A DNA stretch of 64,000 nucleotides. It comes from Rhizoctonia solani. Taxonomy: Eukaryota > Basidiomycota > Agaricomycetes > Cantharellales > Ceratobasidiaceae. This document shows positions 26,342 through 38,895 of this stretch, piece after piece (position 1 is the stretch's first letter; the number at the start of each line of letters is the position of its first letter). The stretch is from positions 744,001 through 808,000 of the forward strand of contig NC_057370.1 in NCBI RefSeq assembly GCF_016906535.1, written 5' to 3'. The translations under genes and the position numbers were made by a program. Below the pieces are notes generated by a model that had not been told where the DNA came from, searched no databases, and saw only the letters and a list, made by a program, of their open reading frames with translations.

Positions 26342-27380
26342 GGTCGTAGAGAGTTGGTAGCTTCTCCTTGCTCGCCAAGCGGCTTTATATAGTGGCCTGG
26401 TGGCTGAGCTCCCCCACTCCCGTAATACTACCTACTCAGCAGATGCTCCAAGAAACGTGGCTTGCTTACAAAATTCTTCGTTGTATGCCTGAATGCATTC
26501 CACAAATAGTTACGTGTGATCGAAATTTAGCTTCGTAAGTTCCATAATTTTCAATTTATTGAGCTGCCCGAGCCTACCAGCACAGGTTTGGCAGTCAGTG
26601 TTACCATGCTTATTCTCAAATAGGTGCCCAGCGCTCAAAACTCGGCTAGAGGCAAACGCCGGGGATGAGTATACGTGCGCCTACCAGTTTGTCTTCCACA
26701 TATTGCAAGTCCCAAGAGGACAGCCAAGAATTCATCTCAGTGATTATAAGATTTCTACACTAGTATATTATTTTCTCCATGACAGGAAATGATGAGAATT
26801 TTGTTATATCCCTACATTGCCGTTAACGGTTGCCTTTACGTCTTCCCCACTGTATTTGATGCCAGCCAATCATTAAGACGTTTATGGTAAAGCGTATAGC
26901 CAAGAGTAGCGTTGGCATTGGTTTGGGGTATCCGCATGGGTGTATTCCTTTGTAACATGTCAATATGCATGCAAAATATATGGTTTTGTGAAAAGCCTGG
27001 CCCTCAAGGAATGAGTCAACCTGAACATGTGCATGGAAACGGAGCTCTGCTCATTTTAATATTAAATATTGAGTACATTGAGTCAGCCATGCGATCAGAT
27101 GTTCCGTTTTGATTCGGAGGCGCCCACTGGAAGTCAGAAAAAATCGACTCGGCTACACAAAATTGACTCGACTATACGTGCTCGCTTCGGCTCTTAAGCG
27201 AGCCCAGACTCAAACTAGTAGCGGGCTACTTTAGGAACTTGATTCGATCATCATAGTTAAAATACATAAACGAGAAACAATACATATATAAAAAATCCAG
27301 GCCCACACAGTGTACATAAATATAACAATATCTTCGACAGCAATGATTTTGCGCATACATCGATATGTACACCATAGCTC
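26342..27380. other. Intergenic region
   Basis: 1 kb, AT-rich towards the right (around 27240-27320). Only short unconvincing frames. No gene, repeat or RNA recognised. Confidence 0.5.
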
Positions 27381-28830
27381 TTATCGGGATGCTATGATCA
27401 TTTTCAACCCTGATTTTAAGCGGCGCTTGAGCTCCCTACTATTGGGAAACTTGGGCTTGGGTTCGTAATCGCATGGGTGTCCCTCGGCATGAATAAAGCA
27501 TAAATGGCCTGTATGGCACAAGCAATCAACATCGGGTCCATACTCCACAAGCTCCTGGAGCTCCTTTTCAAAGGCTTCATCAACCACGTGGTATGGATCG
27601 ATCCCCCACGATTCGCGCTTTTGGTCCCTCGAGCTGAAAGAGTTGATGCGAGTGCCTATAGCCAAATTAGGAAGGGTCAGTCGGAACGTCCTAGACTTGG
27701 TCCGAGGACCGGGCCGCTGCGAATTGGATGAAGACAAGAGCTCCATCTCTTTGCGACATTCTGAACGGGGTGTGTTTCCAGAAGACCTTTTTTGGTTGGG
27801 CTGGGGGCGGTTCTATTTAGTCTCATTGCGAGTTCACGGTTGCGCTTTGAACTCTTCCAGCTCGTAATGAGTTCCTCTAGCATATCGAGAGGGTAGGCGA
27901 GAATCATTTCGGCCTCCTCCAGAGTATAGATGATGTTTTGATGCTGATCGTGCGTAAGATTCTGGATCAAAGGAAGCAACACGGTGTTCAGGAGAGTGCT
28001 AGGATCACTTTGCTGAGGATATATGCACTAAGAAAGGAGCCGCTATACGTAATTAATCAACTCACATTGCTCCATGAAAATCCTTCGCTCTCCCGGCGGT
28101 AATAAGCTGCCATGATGCAGAGTTCATGAGCGTAGATCTGAGCGAGAAGAACCACGTTCTGTGTCATCGGGAGTTCACGGGCCATGACATCCTGACGTTG
28201 GGTCAGCTCTGGGAAACAAACCGAATAACAGAGATAGGGGGGAAGTTCACAACTCACATACGAGGATAACAAGTCGAGCACAAAGCACACAACATCGCGC
28301 TCTCGTTCAGACACAACGTCAAAGCAAGCAAGGAAGATATAAACGATAAGCGTTGCGCTCAAGTCGACCGACATGATGAGAAAGTCTGTAAGGCAAGGAT
28401 CCAAGAAGCGGGCACCGCGGTCTGAGGAGAAGAACGGGCGGAAAGGAGCTCTATATAACCTTACCCTCGACAAACTGCCATAATCCGAGCACAGCATCAG
28501 GATCCCTGCCAGCAGGCGTTCCCCGCAACTTGACCCGGACATAATGCAAACACATGTCACGTACACGATGTGAATACATCATAATGGAGTGCTTCGCAGC
28601 CCCAGGGTTAAGAACATAATTTACCCTTGGCGGTCTTGTTCAGACCTTGATCGTCCAAGCGAGTACACCGATAAAAGTCCGTCACGTGCGCAATCAACCA
28701 TGCCCAAGTGTGTTATCTCAATCAGCATGGTTTCTGGGGTGATCTCTGTTCGCCTTTGGACCCGTCCGGGATCACGTTCGTGACATACGCGAGGAGGAAT
28801 TGAACTAGTTGCTAATGATGTATAGTACAA
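27381..28830 (-). CDS. Hypothetical protein with Cys/His-containing C-terminus
   Basis: I do not recognise the family. Conserved-looking coding stretches follow each other on the minus strand with plausible splice sites: LIAHVTDFYRCTRLDD (about 28670), DMCLHYVRVKLRGTPAGRDP (about 28550), SATLIVYIFLACFDVVSER, LPMTQNVVLLAQIYAHELC, TLEEAEMILAYPLDMLEELI and a C-terminal part with DCLCHTGHLCFIHAEGHPCD, five cysteines and three histidines that could bind a metal. A frame change at 27788-27793 is repaired by one more base in the A6 run (minus strand). The repaired text continues smoothly through a Ser/Arg-rich linker. The start is uncertain. Its neighbours give no functional hint. Confidence 0.45.
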
Positions 28831-28924
28831 TGATCAACGTCGGTATAATAACAGCAGACAGAGACTGGAGCGGCAAAACAAACGAATAGAAAACGCATAA
28901 ACATCAGAATAGAACAAGGTAACA

Positions 28925-31900
28925 TCAAGACGACGATTCAAGAGTCAAATCAACGGGAACCAGTTCCCGGTTATCCGATACGCCAAGTATAATGTTCAAC
29001 ATTGCAAGGTGAATAGGTAGCGGATCGAGAGATGGGAACCGGGTTTGGGTGAGAGTGGTTAGAGCATAGAAGCTTTGGAGAAGCTCGCGCCATGGGTCTC
29101 CTCCTGATTTCCAGAGGCTCGAGTTTTGAGTAAGATTAAAGTGCAGGAGGTGAAGTTGAGAAGACAGCAATCCCACAGGCGGATCGTCCGTCTTGGACGG
29201 TATCTCTGTTAACCTACCCATAGGCCGAGTGATAGGAGGATCCGTGAGGCGGAAGTAGTGTGCAGTCGCAAGAGGCAGAACGCTTGGCGTTGAATCAGAT
29301 ACGGGAGAGTCCAAATCTGGGATAGTGCAAACTTCGGTATCGTATCCAGGCAAGACGAGATAGTCATTCGCGGTAAGATCAACCACGGTCGAAGGCGGCG
29401 TTCCAGCGGGGGCGACCGGAGCCTTGACACTTGGAGAAGCACTCGTTGAAAGTGCCAAGCCGGTGACGAGATCGAACCTTAAAACAGACACATGCATCCC
29501 GAGCCGCGTATCTCCACTCATCTTGGCAGATGTATGCGCCTCCCAAGCTGTGCACCAACAAAAGAACAAGAAAAAAAAACATGGTCAGAACACAGCCACA
29601 GCACACCCCGATCAATACATACCTTGCACCTCATCCCATTCCATTTCTCCCATCTTGCAAAAAACAATTCTCCACTCGATCGCAGCACGCTTGGCGAATC
29701 GCATGGCAAACGACCATACCTTGGCAATGACCTTGCCGACACTCCACTCTTCGCACATCCACACCTTGGTTTCGTACGCTTCCCCGCGTTCGTCGATGCA
29801 TGTGGCACCCAACCAGCGTTTAGACTTGGAATAGCTGTATCCGACGTGTAAGAACATGTGGCGGTCGAATACCTCACGTTGCGCATCTGGCCAGTCCATG
29901 GAGAATCGGAAGCGGGGTGCGAGCGGGCGGGCGAGCGTGTATGCTGGGACGTGCACGGATGTGTGGGCGGGTATGTCGAGCGAAATGATTTCACGGCGGA
30001 TGCGGCGGCCAACGGTACGTGGAATGCGGTCGTACACCGAGAGCGCAGTGGAAACGAGTCGCTGGCGCGATTCGGGAGGGGTCGTCGAGTGGTCAAACAG
30101 GAGCGAGGCGGGGACAAGATGCGTGCTGAGGCGATGACGGTGTTCGGATAGAGTGGAAATAAATTTGTTTGATTCAAGAGTTGGGATGAATGATCGAAGG
30201 GCTGGTGATGAGAATGCACGCTGGGGAATAATCAAGTATAGGATAATATGCGACTGCGTCAGAGGCAACGACGAAATAAACGAAACTACAACCGAATTAG
30301 TAATGCCCCGCAAAACCCGAATAGAATACTCACCCAACGTCTTGACCATACTTTCCCACTTGACACTAACAACTCCACCTCCAACATCTCCAACGACATG
30401 TTTCCCAAGTCGCCTCGTCTACAATAGAAATAAATCATCAGTCAGATACTTCACCCAGCTTTCCCAAGAAACTCACCTCGTAAACCTGCCCAACACGTTC
30501 CATCCACCGCTTGACGACCCCAACCTCCTCACCTTCCTCGACCACCGCATACGCAACCACATCTTTGGCCCCACCAACAGGTTCCAGCCCCACGACCTCC
30601 CAAAACCTCAACGCGGGCGCATACACCTGCACGACCTGCCCGCTATGCCCTACCGCGACTTTAGGCACCCTGGGCTTGTCCAAGCGGGGGGACACCAGGT
30701 ACGCCCGATCCGTCATGATCGCTGGCAGAGGGAGGTCGAGTTTGGGCACGGCCGTCAGCTTGGACAGTGTCATTGTTTCGGACCCGGGCGCGAGCGCGAG
30801 CGCAGAGAGACACGAGCCGAGGAGCATCATTCGTTCGACTCGGTTGGGTCGCGGGTGTGGGTGTGTCCGCTTGGATGACTTGGTCGGCGCCCCATGCCCA
30901 GTTATCCACCGCCTCGCGCGCAAGAACGTTCACGCCCGCTTCAACAGTTCCAACTGCGACGGCAGCTTCTCTAGGCGAGACGGGCGTAGGAACCGATACA
31001 GGCACAACGGGCTTTTCCTTCGAGTCCTGACTCGTCCATGTCAACACATCGCCCAACATCCCCGAGCCCAGTGCGTTTGGCCTAAACATCGCAACGAGGA
31101 GCGCCGGGCCCGGTGGAGACGACAGCAGTCCGTTGGGATGCGCACTTGTAGGGGGTGTCGTCCCTCGCGAGGGAGCTGCGCTACGCGGTGCGGTACCTGG
31201 TATGAATTCGTCGTCGTCGTCGTCGGCGGACGAGTCCGAGTCTTCCGATGCGGAGGATACCACCGTCGCGGTTGGACTTTGCGGAGCCACGATCGGGACC
31301 CAGTCGCGCGCAAACACAGGCCTGGCGGTGTTGGTCGACATGACAGGTTGAGAATGGGCAAGTCGGAGTGTGCGAATCCGTTTGGCCGAGGGGTTTGTTA
31401 GGTTAATGTACCCCGAGCGCAACTTGCGATGCGCATTTGGAGAGGGCGAAGGTGTCGGGAGCTGGTTTTTGAGTTGGAATTGGGGGAGGTGGTGGAGCTG
31501 GAGCTGAGGATACGGGCGCGCTTGGAATACATATGGATTAGGCTGGGACTTTGAGAGCTGTAGTTGCGGACTAGGTTGCTGCTGAAAGGAAAGACTCGAA
31601 CTTGACCGGGGTCGGAGTCCCAGCCCGAGCTCTATGCGTTTCGCAAGAACCGATGTCGGGGTCGCACAAAAGCTCAGAGCCCAGCTCTCTCTCGCCGTTC
31701 CTTCCTCTATTCTTCCCTGGTTGAATGTCCTTGCTCGAGGTCTAGACGGCGGAACAGTCAACCCTCCCCGAACTCCAAACTTTCCTTGGGTACCGCGATA
31801 CTTGTCGTCCACATTCTGATACTTTTCCCCAAACTTTAACGGATCCCATGCTCCTCCCGTGTCGTCCTCTTGAGGCGGGGTCAAGGGAAATAAGGTACGT

Positions 31901-34223
31901 CCAAAACCGGGGTCGCCTCTTTTTCTTTTACATTTTCGTTTTCCGTCTCCTCTTCTTTTTCCTTGTCCTTGTCCTTGTCGTTTGTGGCCGACTCGACCTC
32001 CATCTCCAACCCAAGATCGATCCCCAAGTCCAAGTCAACATCCATAAGTTGATCCTGAGCGACAGGCGTAATGAGCTGCAACTGTCCACCCTGCGGGGTA
32101 TCAGAAGCAGCACCAGAAGCAGCAGCACCAGCAGCACTAGCACCACCAGCCGTCCACTGATCTCCGAAAAAATCAAAATCCGAATCCTGGACCTGATCGT
32201 CGCTACTCTTCGAGTCGGCAGGAACATCCGCCACACCCCACCCGTCGAGCGGAAACGCAAACCCGGCGTCGGCGTATACCGGGTCTTGCGGGTCCACGCC
32301 GATCGCGTTGTACTCTGCGTCTCCAAAGAGGTCCATCCCGAGATCAAAGGCGTCGGACGCGCTCGGCGAGGCATGGATAATCGGTGGTTGAGTATGGGCA
32401 GCGGGAGCACTTAGAGTTTGCCGAGCCACGTATTGGATTGGGGTGTTTGCGAGGGATGTGGGTGTTTGAGTTTGGGTCTGGTTTGAGTCTGGATTTGGGT
32501 TTGGACTTGGGTCTGAGTCGGGTTGTGGTTGAGCGAGTAGTTGGGGAGGGCTGGGGGGCGGTGGGGTATGAATCGGATGGATGGCATCGACGGGCGTCGA
32601 AGGCGCGCTCGTGGCCAGCGCAGGAATAGACGCGCTTCCGCTCCGCGCACGTTCCATCCTAGCGCGCTGTTTTTCTTTCTCTTTTTCGCGGGCGCGGACG
32701 ACGGCGTCGATGAGGTTCGAGGCGGTGTTTGCGAGTGCGACCAGAGAAGGGTCTCCGTCTTGGATCGTATTCGAGGTACTGGGTTGTGAGCCTGGATTCG
32801 CAGATGGGGCCAAAGAGATGGGTTTGACGAGTCGTGTCTTGTTTGCGCCGAATCTGCGAGGTTTTGTCCATCCTGGGCCTTGGGTGCTCAGTCCGGGAGG
32901 AAGCATAGGCAATTTGGCTACGTCTATACTCGGCAGCTTGCTATCCACGACGCACAGTGTCCTCGGCCAGATGGCATACATGCCGCGTGATCCGGTGGAG
33001 CTGGTAGCGGCGGCAGGTGTGGTAGCCGAAGGAGTAGGTAATCCAGAAGGAGACGCGGCGGCTGGAGAGCCGGTCGCGGGCAGGGGTAGCCATACGAGTA
33101 TACATGGGGAGACACTCGCAGAAGGGGGGACGCCCCTCCCACCTAGAGACTGGGCGAAGCCATACGGACCAGATGGGGTATGTCCGGTGTAGGGAGCGAG
33201 CGCATAAGCAGGGGCAAAAGCGGGTAATAATCGGAGTGGAGTTCCAGGTGCGATAGAAGCGTTGGTCGGCAAGGGATACAGATGTGTTTGGTGTGGATAG
33301 AGATGAATGAGGATGTGTGAGGGGGAGAGGGGCGTGGGAGCGGGTGGGCGAGAGATATATGGACGTGTGCGTGGGTGAGGATCTGGTTACGAAATTGAGA
33401 TTGGATGTGCTTGGATGTGGAATGAGACGTACCGCTGTTCAGACCACTGACGGCCCCATTCACCGGTGGATGTGTGTGGAGAGTTGAGGAGAACCGTGTG
33501 GAGTAGGCAGTAGGTGTGGGTGTGTGAGGCGTTCGAGAACGAGGGCACGCAGTGCGGATAGCCATAGTTGGTAGATATGGCGCAATGAGTGACGCACGGG
33601 TCTACTCGTCTGTTTTGAGCGAGAGTTATAGGGGCATATAGAGGGAGGTCTGGGTTTGGTGCATTCGGTGCATGGAACAGGTGCGGCCTCACAGTGGCCA
33701 CATGGGTGGAGATGGGCGAGTTCAAAGGACGCGAGTGGAGGAGTGGTTTCTGGCGCAAAATGAGCTCAATCCAGAGCATGTGAGAGGACTTACCTGTCAG
33801 TCCTAAATCGCTAAAATCCAACGCGGATAATCTGGGGGCGCCAACCTCGTTTGTAACAAGCGCAAAGGCCCAGAGCGTGAGCTTTGCATTCGGTGTGATT
33901 ATCGCGGCCAATGCAGTGGCAATGTCGGGAGCACCGGCAGCAACACCACCACATGCTTTCGCGCACTCTCGATCGCCTCGTCGGCCCCAGTCCAAGCACG
34001 GCACTCGACAGCAGCAGACGCCGGCAGTCCAACCGCTGAGATAAGCAACGACGAAGTAGGCGATAGCGCCGACGGAACCAGTGTAGGCACCGGTGTGGGC
34101 TGTGGTCTCGATGGCCCTGCGGCAGGTGGCGGTGCTTGTGCGGGTGCTGGGGGTCGGAGTCGGAGCCGCACTCGTACTCCCACTCCCAGGCTTTGCAGGC
34201 AACGGATGGCTCATGGCCGCCAA
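28925..34223 (-). CDS. MED13: Mediator complex subunit 13 (MED13 / Srb9 / Ssn2)
   Basis: Large subunit that links the CDK8 kinase module to core Mediator, in the nucleus. Identification rests on the C-terminal MID/PIWI-like part: VGHSGQVVQVYAPALRFWE followed by GLEPVGGAKDVVAYAVV (about 30620-30560), a core with IPRTVGRRIRREII and the end block HLAMLNIILGV. The middle is a long low-complexity region of Pro/Ser/Thr/Asn with acidic patches (DFDFFGDQ) and the conserved WDPLKFGEKYQNVDDKY (about 31830). Start MSHPLPAKPG (34214) or MAAMSHPL (34223). Frame breaks near 33946, 31886 and 30850. The 31886 break reads PYFP then LTPPQED when one C is added, so a base-call artefact is likely; the others are less certain. 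The gene is head to head with the DUF2433/RRM gene, 124 bp apart. GC-rich, repetitive coding here makes errors likely. Confidence 0.8.
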
Positions 34224-34347
34224 CTCTCAGCCCGCTCCCCCGATCTCAGCGCCCGGCGCCTCCCTTCCTCATCCCCCCAAGCGCTCAGCTTAGTCACCCA
34301 CGCGTCCTCTCTGTCCCTTTTACTTCTCCCTCGTCGTCCCACCATAA

Positions 34348-36669
34348 TGTCTGGCGTCAACACTTCTACATCCGTCCTAGACTCGGCGGCTGGGCGTATC
34401 CTATGCATCGCCGACGTCCGTGGTCATCTTTCCACCCTCAATCACCTCGCACGTGATGCTCGCGCGGTGGCTATCATCCACACAGGCGACTTTGGCTTTT
34501 TTGGTCCGTCTGCTTTTGTAATCTTCGACTGTGCACTCATGCTTCGCAGAACCATCTAGTGTCGACCGTATAAGCGACAGGTGTGTCCATGTTACTATTT
34601 AATACACTCTTTTAATTGACCCATCTTTACTAGGACCCTCCGCCACCTCGTCTCGTACTCTCCCCTCATCTCCCAAGACGACCGCCCTACACATTATCGA
34701 CGAGGCTACCACCCGGCGAATCGACGTCGGCGGTGTGTCCTTGCGCTTACTGGGCTTGGGGGGTGCCTTGGTCCCGCACAAATTGTTCGACAATGGCGAG
34801 GGCCGCGCGACGATTGCAGGTGGCCAAGGAACCATGTGGACCACCGTTCTTCAAATTGGTGAATTACTGGATACCGCTCGAAGAGTCTACGACGCATCTG
34901 AAACTCGTTTGCTCGTCACCCATGCGAGCCCTGGGCGAGAGGGTATTCTCGCCCAACTCGCCCTTGCCACTCGAGCGGATTTAACCGTCTCGGCCGGGTT
35001 GCATTTCCGTCATGCGAGCAGCTACAACGAGTTTAGCGTGCAGGAGGATATGGATGGGTTTAGAACCAAGTTGGTCAAGGGGAAGGAGACGTTTGATCGC
35101 GTATGGGAGAGTGTCAAGGCCCAGGTCGAGACTGTGGTCGAGTAAGTCCTGGTTTTCTTATCTTGTGCATTTTTTATGTATTTTTCGCGGGTAGTGAGCG
35201 ACAACGTATCCTGCTCGAATCCACACTCGGGATGATCGAGCGTATCCCACCCCCCGTTCCTCCAGCTGGTCCAAACCCAACGGGCCCGATCCCAGGAGAA
35301 GAACCAGCATGGAAAAACTGCTGGAACTGGAACCTCTGCGACGCATCGTACGGATCTCTCGTTCTCGAAGTCAAAGACGGACGAATCAGCGCCGAATTGA
35401 AGAGTCAAGGTATGCACACCCCTTTTTACACCATTATCAATTACTTTTAACATTGATGACTGGGTACTAGGATTTAATTACGGGTACCGCAAAAACTCTC
35501 AACCCGCCCAGGCCCAACCTGCTGTCAACGCGAGCGGAACCAAGCCGCCTACGACTACAGGATCCCCTGCCCCTGGTCCCAAGCCAAAATCGGCACCTGG
35601 GACTAAACCCGGAACCCCTGCTCCTCTTCCTTCTGCCGGTGGAACTAAACCCACGACTCCAGCTCCGGCCCCTGCTACTGCTACTGCCCCAGCTACAAAA
35701 CCTACCACCCAGCTCCTGCGACGAAACCTACTACACCCGCCCCTGCTGGGGTTTCTAAACCCGGTACACCCATCAACGGTAGAAAGGGCAAGAGAGCAAG
35801 CATCGATGGTGTCGAGAGTCCGACGGTCGAGGAGAGTGGGTTACCTGATGAATCCAAAGGTTTGTCTGTCTTGTCTCGTTTGACGTAGAATAGCAGTCTC
35901 ACTTTATTTATTTTTTACGTGTAGAGGTTAAACCCTCCGACTCGAACTTGGATTCTATCAAGTCTCAGGATGGAAGAAGTACGGGCGCACAGACTCCGCC
36001 AACCGGTATGGCATTCTTCATTCACTAAAAGAACTTGATGGCCAATTATTATTGGCCATGATACAGGTCCCAGAAGACACCCATGGACAATCTACATGCG
36101 TCCCCTCCCGATTCCCGTAACCGAAGACGAAATCAGGACGTTTTTCGGTGATTCTGCCGGCTTGGTACGTCTTGTCCGTCTTGTATATGCGCCGATGACG
36201 AATTTGCTTTTATTGTGGGGGGTCAGATCACTAACATCAAGATCCCGATCGACTTTAAGAACCCGGCCCAGCCTCAACGCGGGTTCGCATATGTCGAGTT
36301 TGCGGATGAGGAAGGTATGAAAGTCGCATGGACAAACACGGCGAGGTATGTCTTCATATATACGCCTTTCCCCCTCCTTTTCCTCACTCCCCCCCCCCGA
36401 CCTTTTTGAACCCTGGACTAACGACCACTCGTATACAACAAGACCATCCAATCCGTGCGGCCGAGCGTCGAAATCTCCAACCCGACGGACCACTCGTCCA
36501 CGCGCGGCTCGTTCCGCGGGCGAGGCGGCGGACCTAACAGGGGAGGCGGACAACAGGAAAAGACGGGTCCCGGTTCGGCGGGTTGAATCGAATGGGACAG
36601 CAGGCGCTGGCTGCTGCTACGGGAAAGGGCCCGGCCAGGGGACAGGCTGGAGGTCCTAAAAAGGATTAG
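34348..36669 (+). CDS. DUF2433 phosphoesterase-like protein with C-terminal RRM and RGG tail
   Basis: The N-terminal half matches the fungal DUF2433 proteins, which resemble metallophosphoesterases: ILCIADVRGHLSTLNHLA, HTGDFGFF with the metal-binding GD, TLHIIDEATTRRIDVGGVSL, LLVTHASPGREG (Asx/His motif) and LHFRHASSYNE. A Pro/Thr/Ala/Lys-rich linker (tandem TKPTTPAPA-like units, 35500-35760) leads to an RNA-recognition motif with WTIYMRPLPIPVTEDEI (RNP2 region, about 36090) and RGFAYVEFADEEG (RNP1, about 36280), then an RGG-type tail (RGSFRGRGGGPNRGGG). The protein ends GGPKKD. A frame break in the linker at 35708-35710 is mended by one extra C. About five introns. The joint presence of a phosphoesterase fold and two RNA-binding modules suggests a role on RNA or ribonucleoprotein; the reaction is unknown. 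Confidence 0.7.
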
Positions 36670-37779
36670 ATTTGGGGAGACAAGGGGTTTGTAATGAGTC
36701 CAAGTGGGTGGGAGGACTCGAGCGAGGGCGATGTATGAGATGTGAAAACCAACCAAGATGCGACGTGAAAAGATGTATGTTCAATTGTGGGCATGGGTTA
36801 TTACGTAATACATGTTTATTCTTTTTTTTCTGTGGTTGTCGGGTTTTGTTGGGAAGTGTTGAGCTCGTTGCAGGTTGATGAATCTGGGTTTGGTAAGGAT
36901 TCTAGTTGTGGTGAGATAACCAGCCGGTTGTGGAGGGTAGAAACAACATATTATCTTTAATGTTATGCCGTATCATACAAGTATCCACCCGAGCGAGGAA
37001 TTGTGGTCAATACCATCGGCCTGATATATCGAATCCCTTGGCAATGAATCCCATAAGCAATCATTTGACCTTTTCAGGGATCGCGAGTACGGCCTGCCTT
37101 TGGTACACAATTACATTTATATCGAAAAGCATAGCTTCTTGGAACACATACAACGCAAGAGACAGATTCTCTCCCTTTAAGCAGGTAGCAGAGCTCGAGC
37201 CGACCTACGGGCGTCACAGTACCACAACCAGCCTGATGTATGCGCATTATCATTGAATAAACTAGCAATATTCGGTAGCGCTACAATTGTTGAACAGTCA
37301 GGGGTCTACCTCTTCAGTGTACATGCTTATTGAAAGAAATTTGAACAAGGTTTTTATAGAATCTCAGTACTTGAAGGTCGTAATGATTGTCGTCTAAAAA
37401 TGTGGGCGACACGCGAATGACAAGCTTAAATCGACATACTTCCAACTGGCGCCAACGCTAAAATAAAATCATCGCGCGCGAAGTGTCGTTAATCCGACTA
37501 AAGAAGTACCAGACTCACGTGTGCCCTTGCCTTTGGTAACCAGAGGTCAACAATCATGTGTTCAGACTGTTCCTGTCATAGCAACTCGAGGAACGAAATT
37601 ATGATAAACATTACTCGATCTCGTTATAGGATTGCTTGGTCTTACTATCCGCGCCCGGGGCCAGCGCCACTTTAGGATTTTGCAGTGTGAACTTTGAAAT
37701 GAGGTATCGACGTGTACATCACAGTAACCTGGGCCCGAATTCACTGGCAGAAGTCGGCCCGCATAGACCTTTGGGCACA
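36670..37779. other. Intergenic region upstream of GH12
   Basis: 1.1 kb. The first 250 bp are G-rich/T-rich and probably the 3' UTR of the preceding gene. The rest is the GH12 upstream region. No gene seen. Confidence 0.5.
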
Positions 37780-37786
37780 TATAAAA
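37780..37786 (+). promoter_or_regulatory. TATA box of GH12 gene 1
   Basis: TATAAAA in the context CACATATAAAAGGAG lies 72 bp upstream of the ATG at 37852, followed by a CT-rich leader. Same layout as in the GH7 gene. Confidence 0.6.
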
Positions 37787-37851
37787 GGAGCACCGTCATC
37801 CGGTTTTTTTTAACACACATTCATTCCAGTGCTCTCTCTTTCTCTTCCACC

Positions 37852-38895
37852 ATGGTCAAGTTTACCATCGTTCCCTTTTTCCTCATTCTTAGTGGTGTTG
37901 TTAGCGCATCCCCCACTCCTGCAAAAGTTGGGGTGAGCCTCGAGAAGCGCTTAACGTGCTTACCGGTCAATGGGAAAGCGAAAATATCGTATGTTCAACA
38001 CAGTTTATATGCGCACCTAGTCATAATACATTCATAGGGAAATGGTCAATATATTCTATTCAATAACCTCTGGGGGAAAGATCAACCCGGTACCTCTGGC
38101 TCGCAGACCACCGAAGCGCTCTCTTACAGCGGAACCACTATCAGCTGGAAAACACAGTACTCGTGGAGCGGCAATCCAAATGATGTAAAGAGCTGTAGGT
38201 TCCCTTGAGCCTAGTCGGCCGTTTGGAAGCTCACTGCATGTATGCTAGACGCGAACGTTGCTCTATTGAAAGGACTGGGCAGGCAGCTTTCAGCCATCAA
38301 GACAATCCCCACCACCTGGAGGTGGACTTATTCTGCAGCCGCCAGCGACCTTGTTGCCAATGTCTCCTATGATCTCTGGCTCAGTAATATCCCCAACGGG
38401 ACGGCAGCCAGCACAACTAGCACGTATGAGATCATGATCTGGCTGAGTAATCGCCGCGCTGGACCTGCAGGCTCCCAGGTCGCTACTGCCAACGTATTTA
38501 AATGCTTGATTTTAGTTGTTGCCAAGATACTAACCGATTATACCAGATTGGAGGCCAGAACTGGGCAGTATTCAAGGGTAGAGTTCAGACTTGGGATGTC
38601 TACTCGTTTGTTGCTTCGAGCGAGTTGACCAACTACAATGCCGATTTAAAACCATTCTTCAGTAAGACATATTGTCCTTATTATGGGTTAAAATTCGCTG
38701 AGTGCAACTTCCATCAGCCTACTTGAGCTCATCTCACGGCGTGAGCTTGAGTCAATACCTGGTTGCTCTTCAGGCTGGTACAGAACCCTTCCAGAGTTAG
38801 TTTCAAGGGAATTTTAAATGCAGGCAAAATCTGAACATCATTTTATAGAATCAGGCACTTTGACTACGACTAGCTACACCGCCGCGGTTAACTAG
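37852..38895 (+). CDS. GH12 endoglucanase / xyloglucanase (copy 1)
   Basis: Secreted retaining beta-glucanase of family 12. A signal peptide (MVKFTIVPFFLILSGVVSA) is followed by a short propeptide ending in a dibasic Lys-Arg site (SLEKR), a Kex2-type processing signal. The core shows QYILFNNLWG, YSWSGNPNDVKS, NVSYDLWLSNIPNGTA, YEIMIWLSN with the nucleophile Glu (38428-38430), QTWDVYSFVASSELTNYN and QAGTEPFQ with the acid/base Glu (38783-38785). The end is TAAVN. Five introns. At 37951 the frame changes directly after the Lys-Arg site: one more T in the TT run gives KRFNVLTGQWESENI, which matches the corresponding reading of the second copy. Hence probably a base-call error and an intact gene. 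Activity on beta-1,4-glucan versus xyloglucan cannot be told. Confidence 0.82.

Noticed and set aside
29424..31401. Long plus-strand open frames opposite MED13 (for example 30153-30878 and 30511-31401)
   Set aside because: They are antisense shadows of the GC-rich MED13 coding sequence: low-complexity Arg/Thr/Gly composition, no motifs, and the minus strand carries the recognisable MED13 C-terminal domain.
37852..38895. GH12 copy 1 as a pseudogene because of its frameshift after the propeptide
   Set aside because: Only one single-base break, curable by one T, with all catalytic motifs and splice sites intact downstream; the same kind of break occurs in essential genes of this window.
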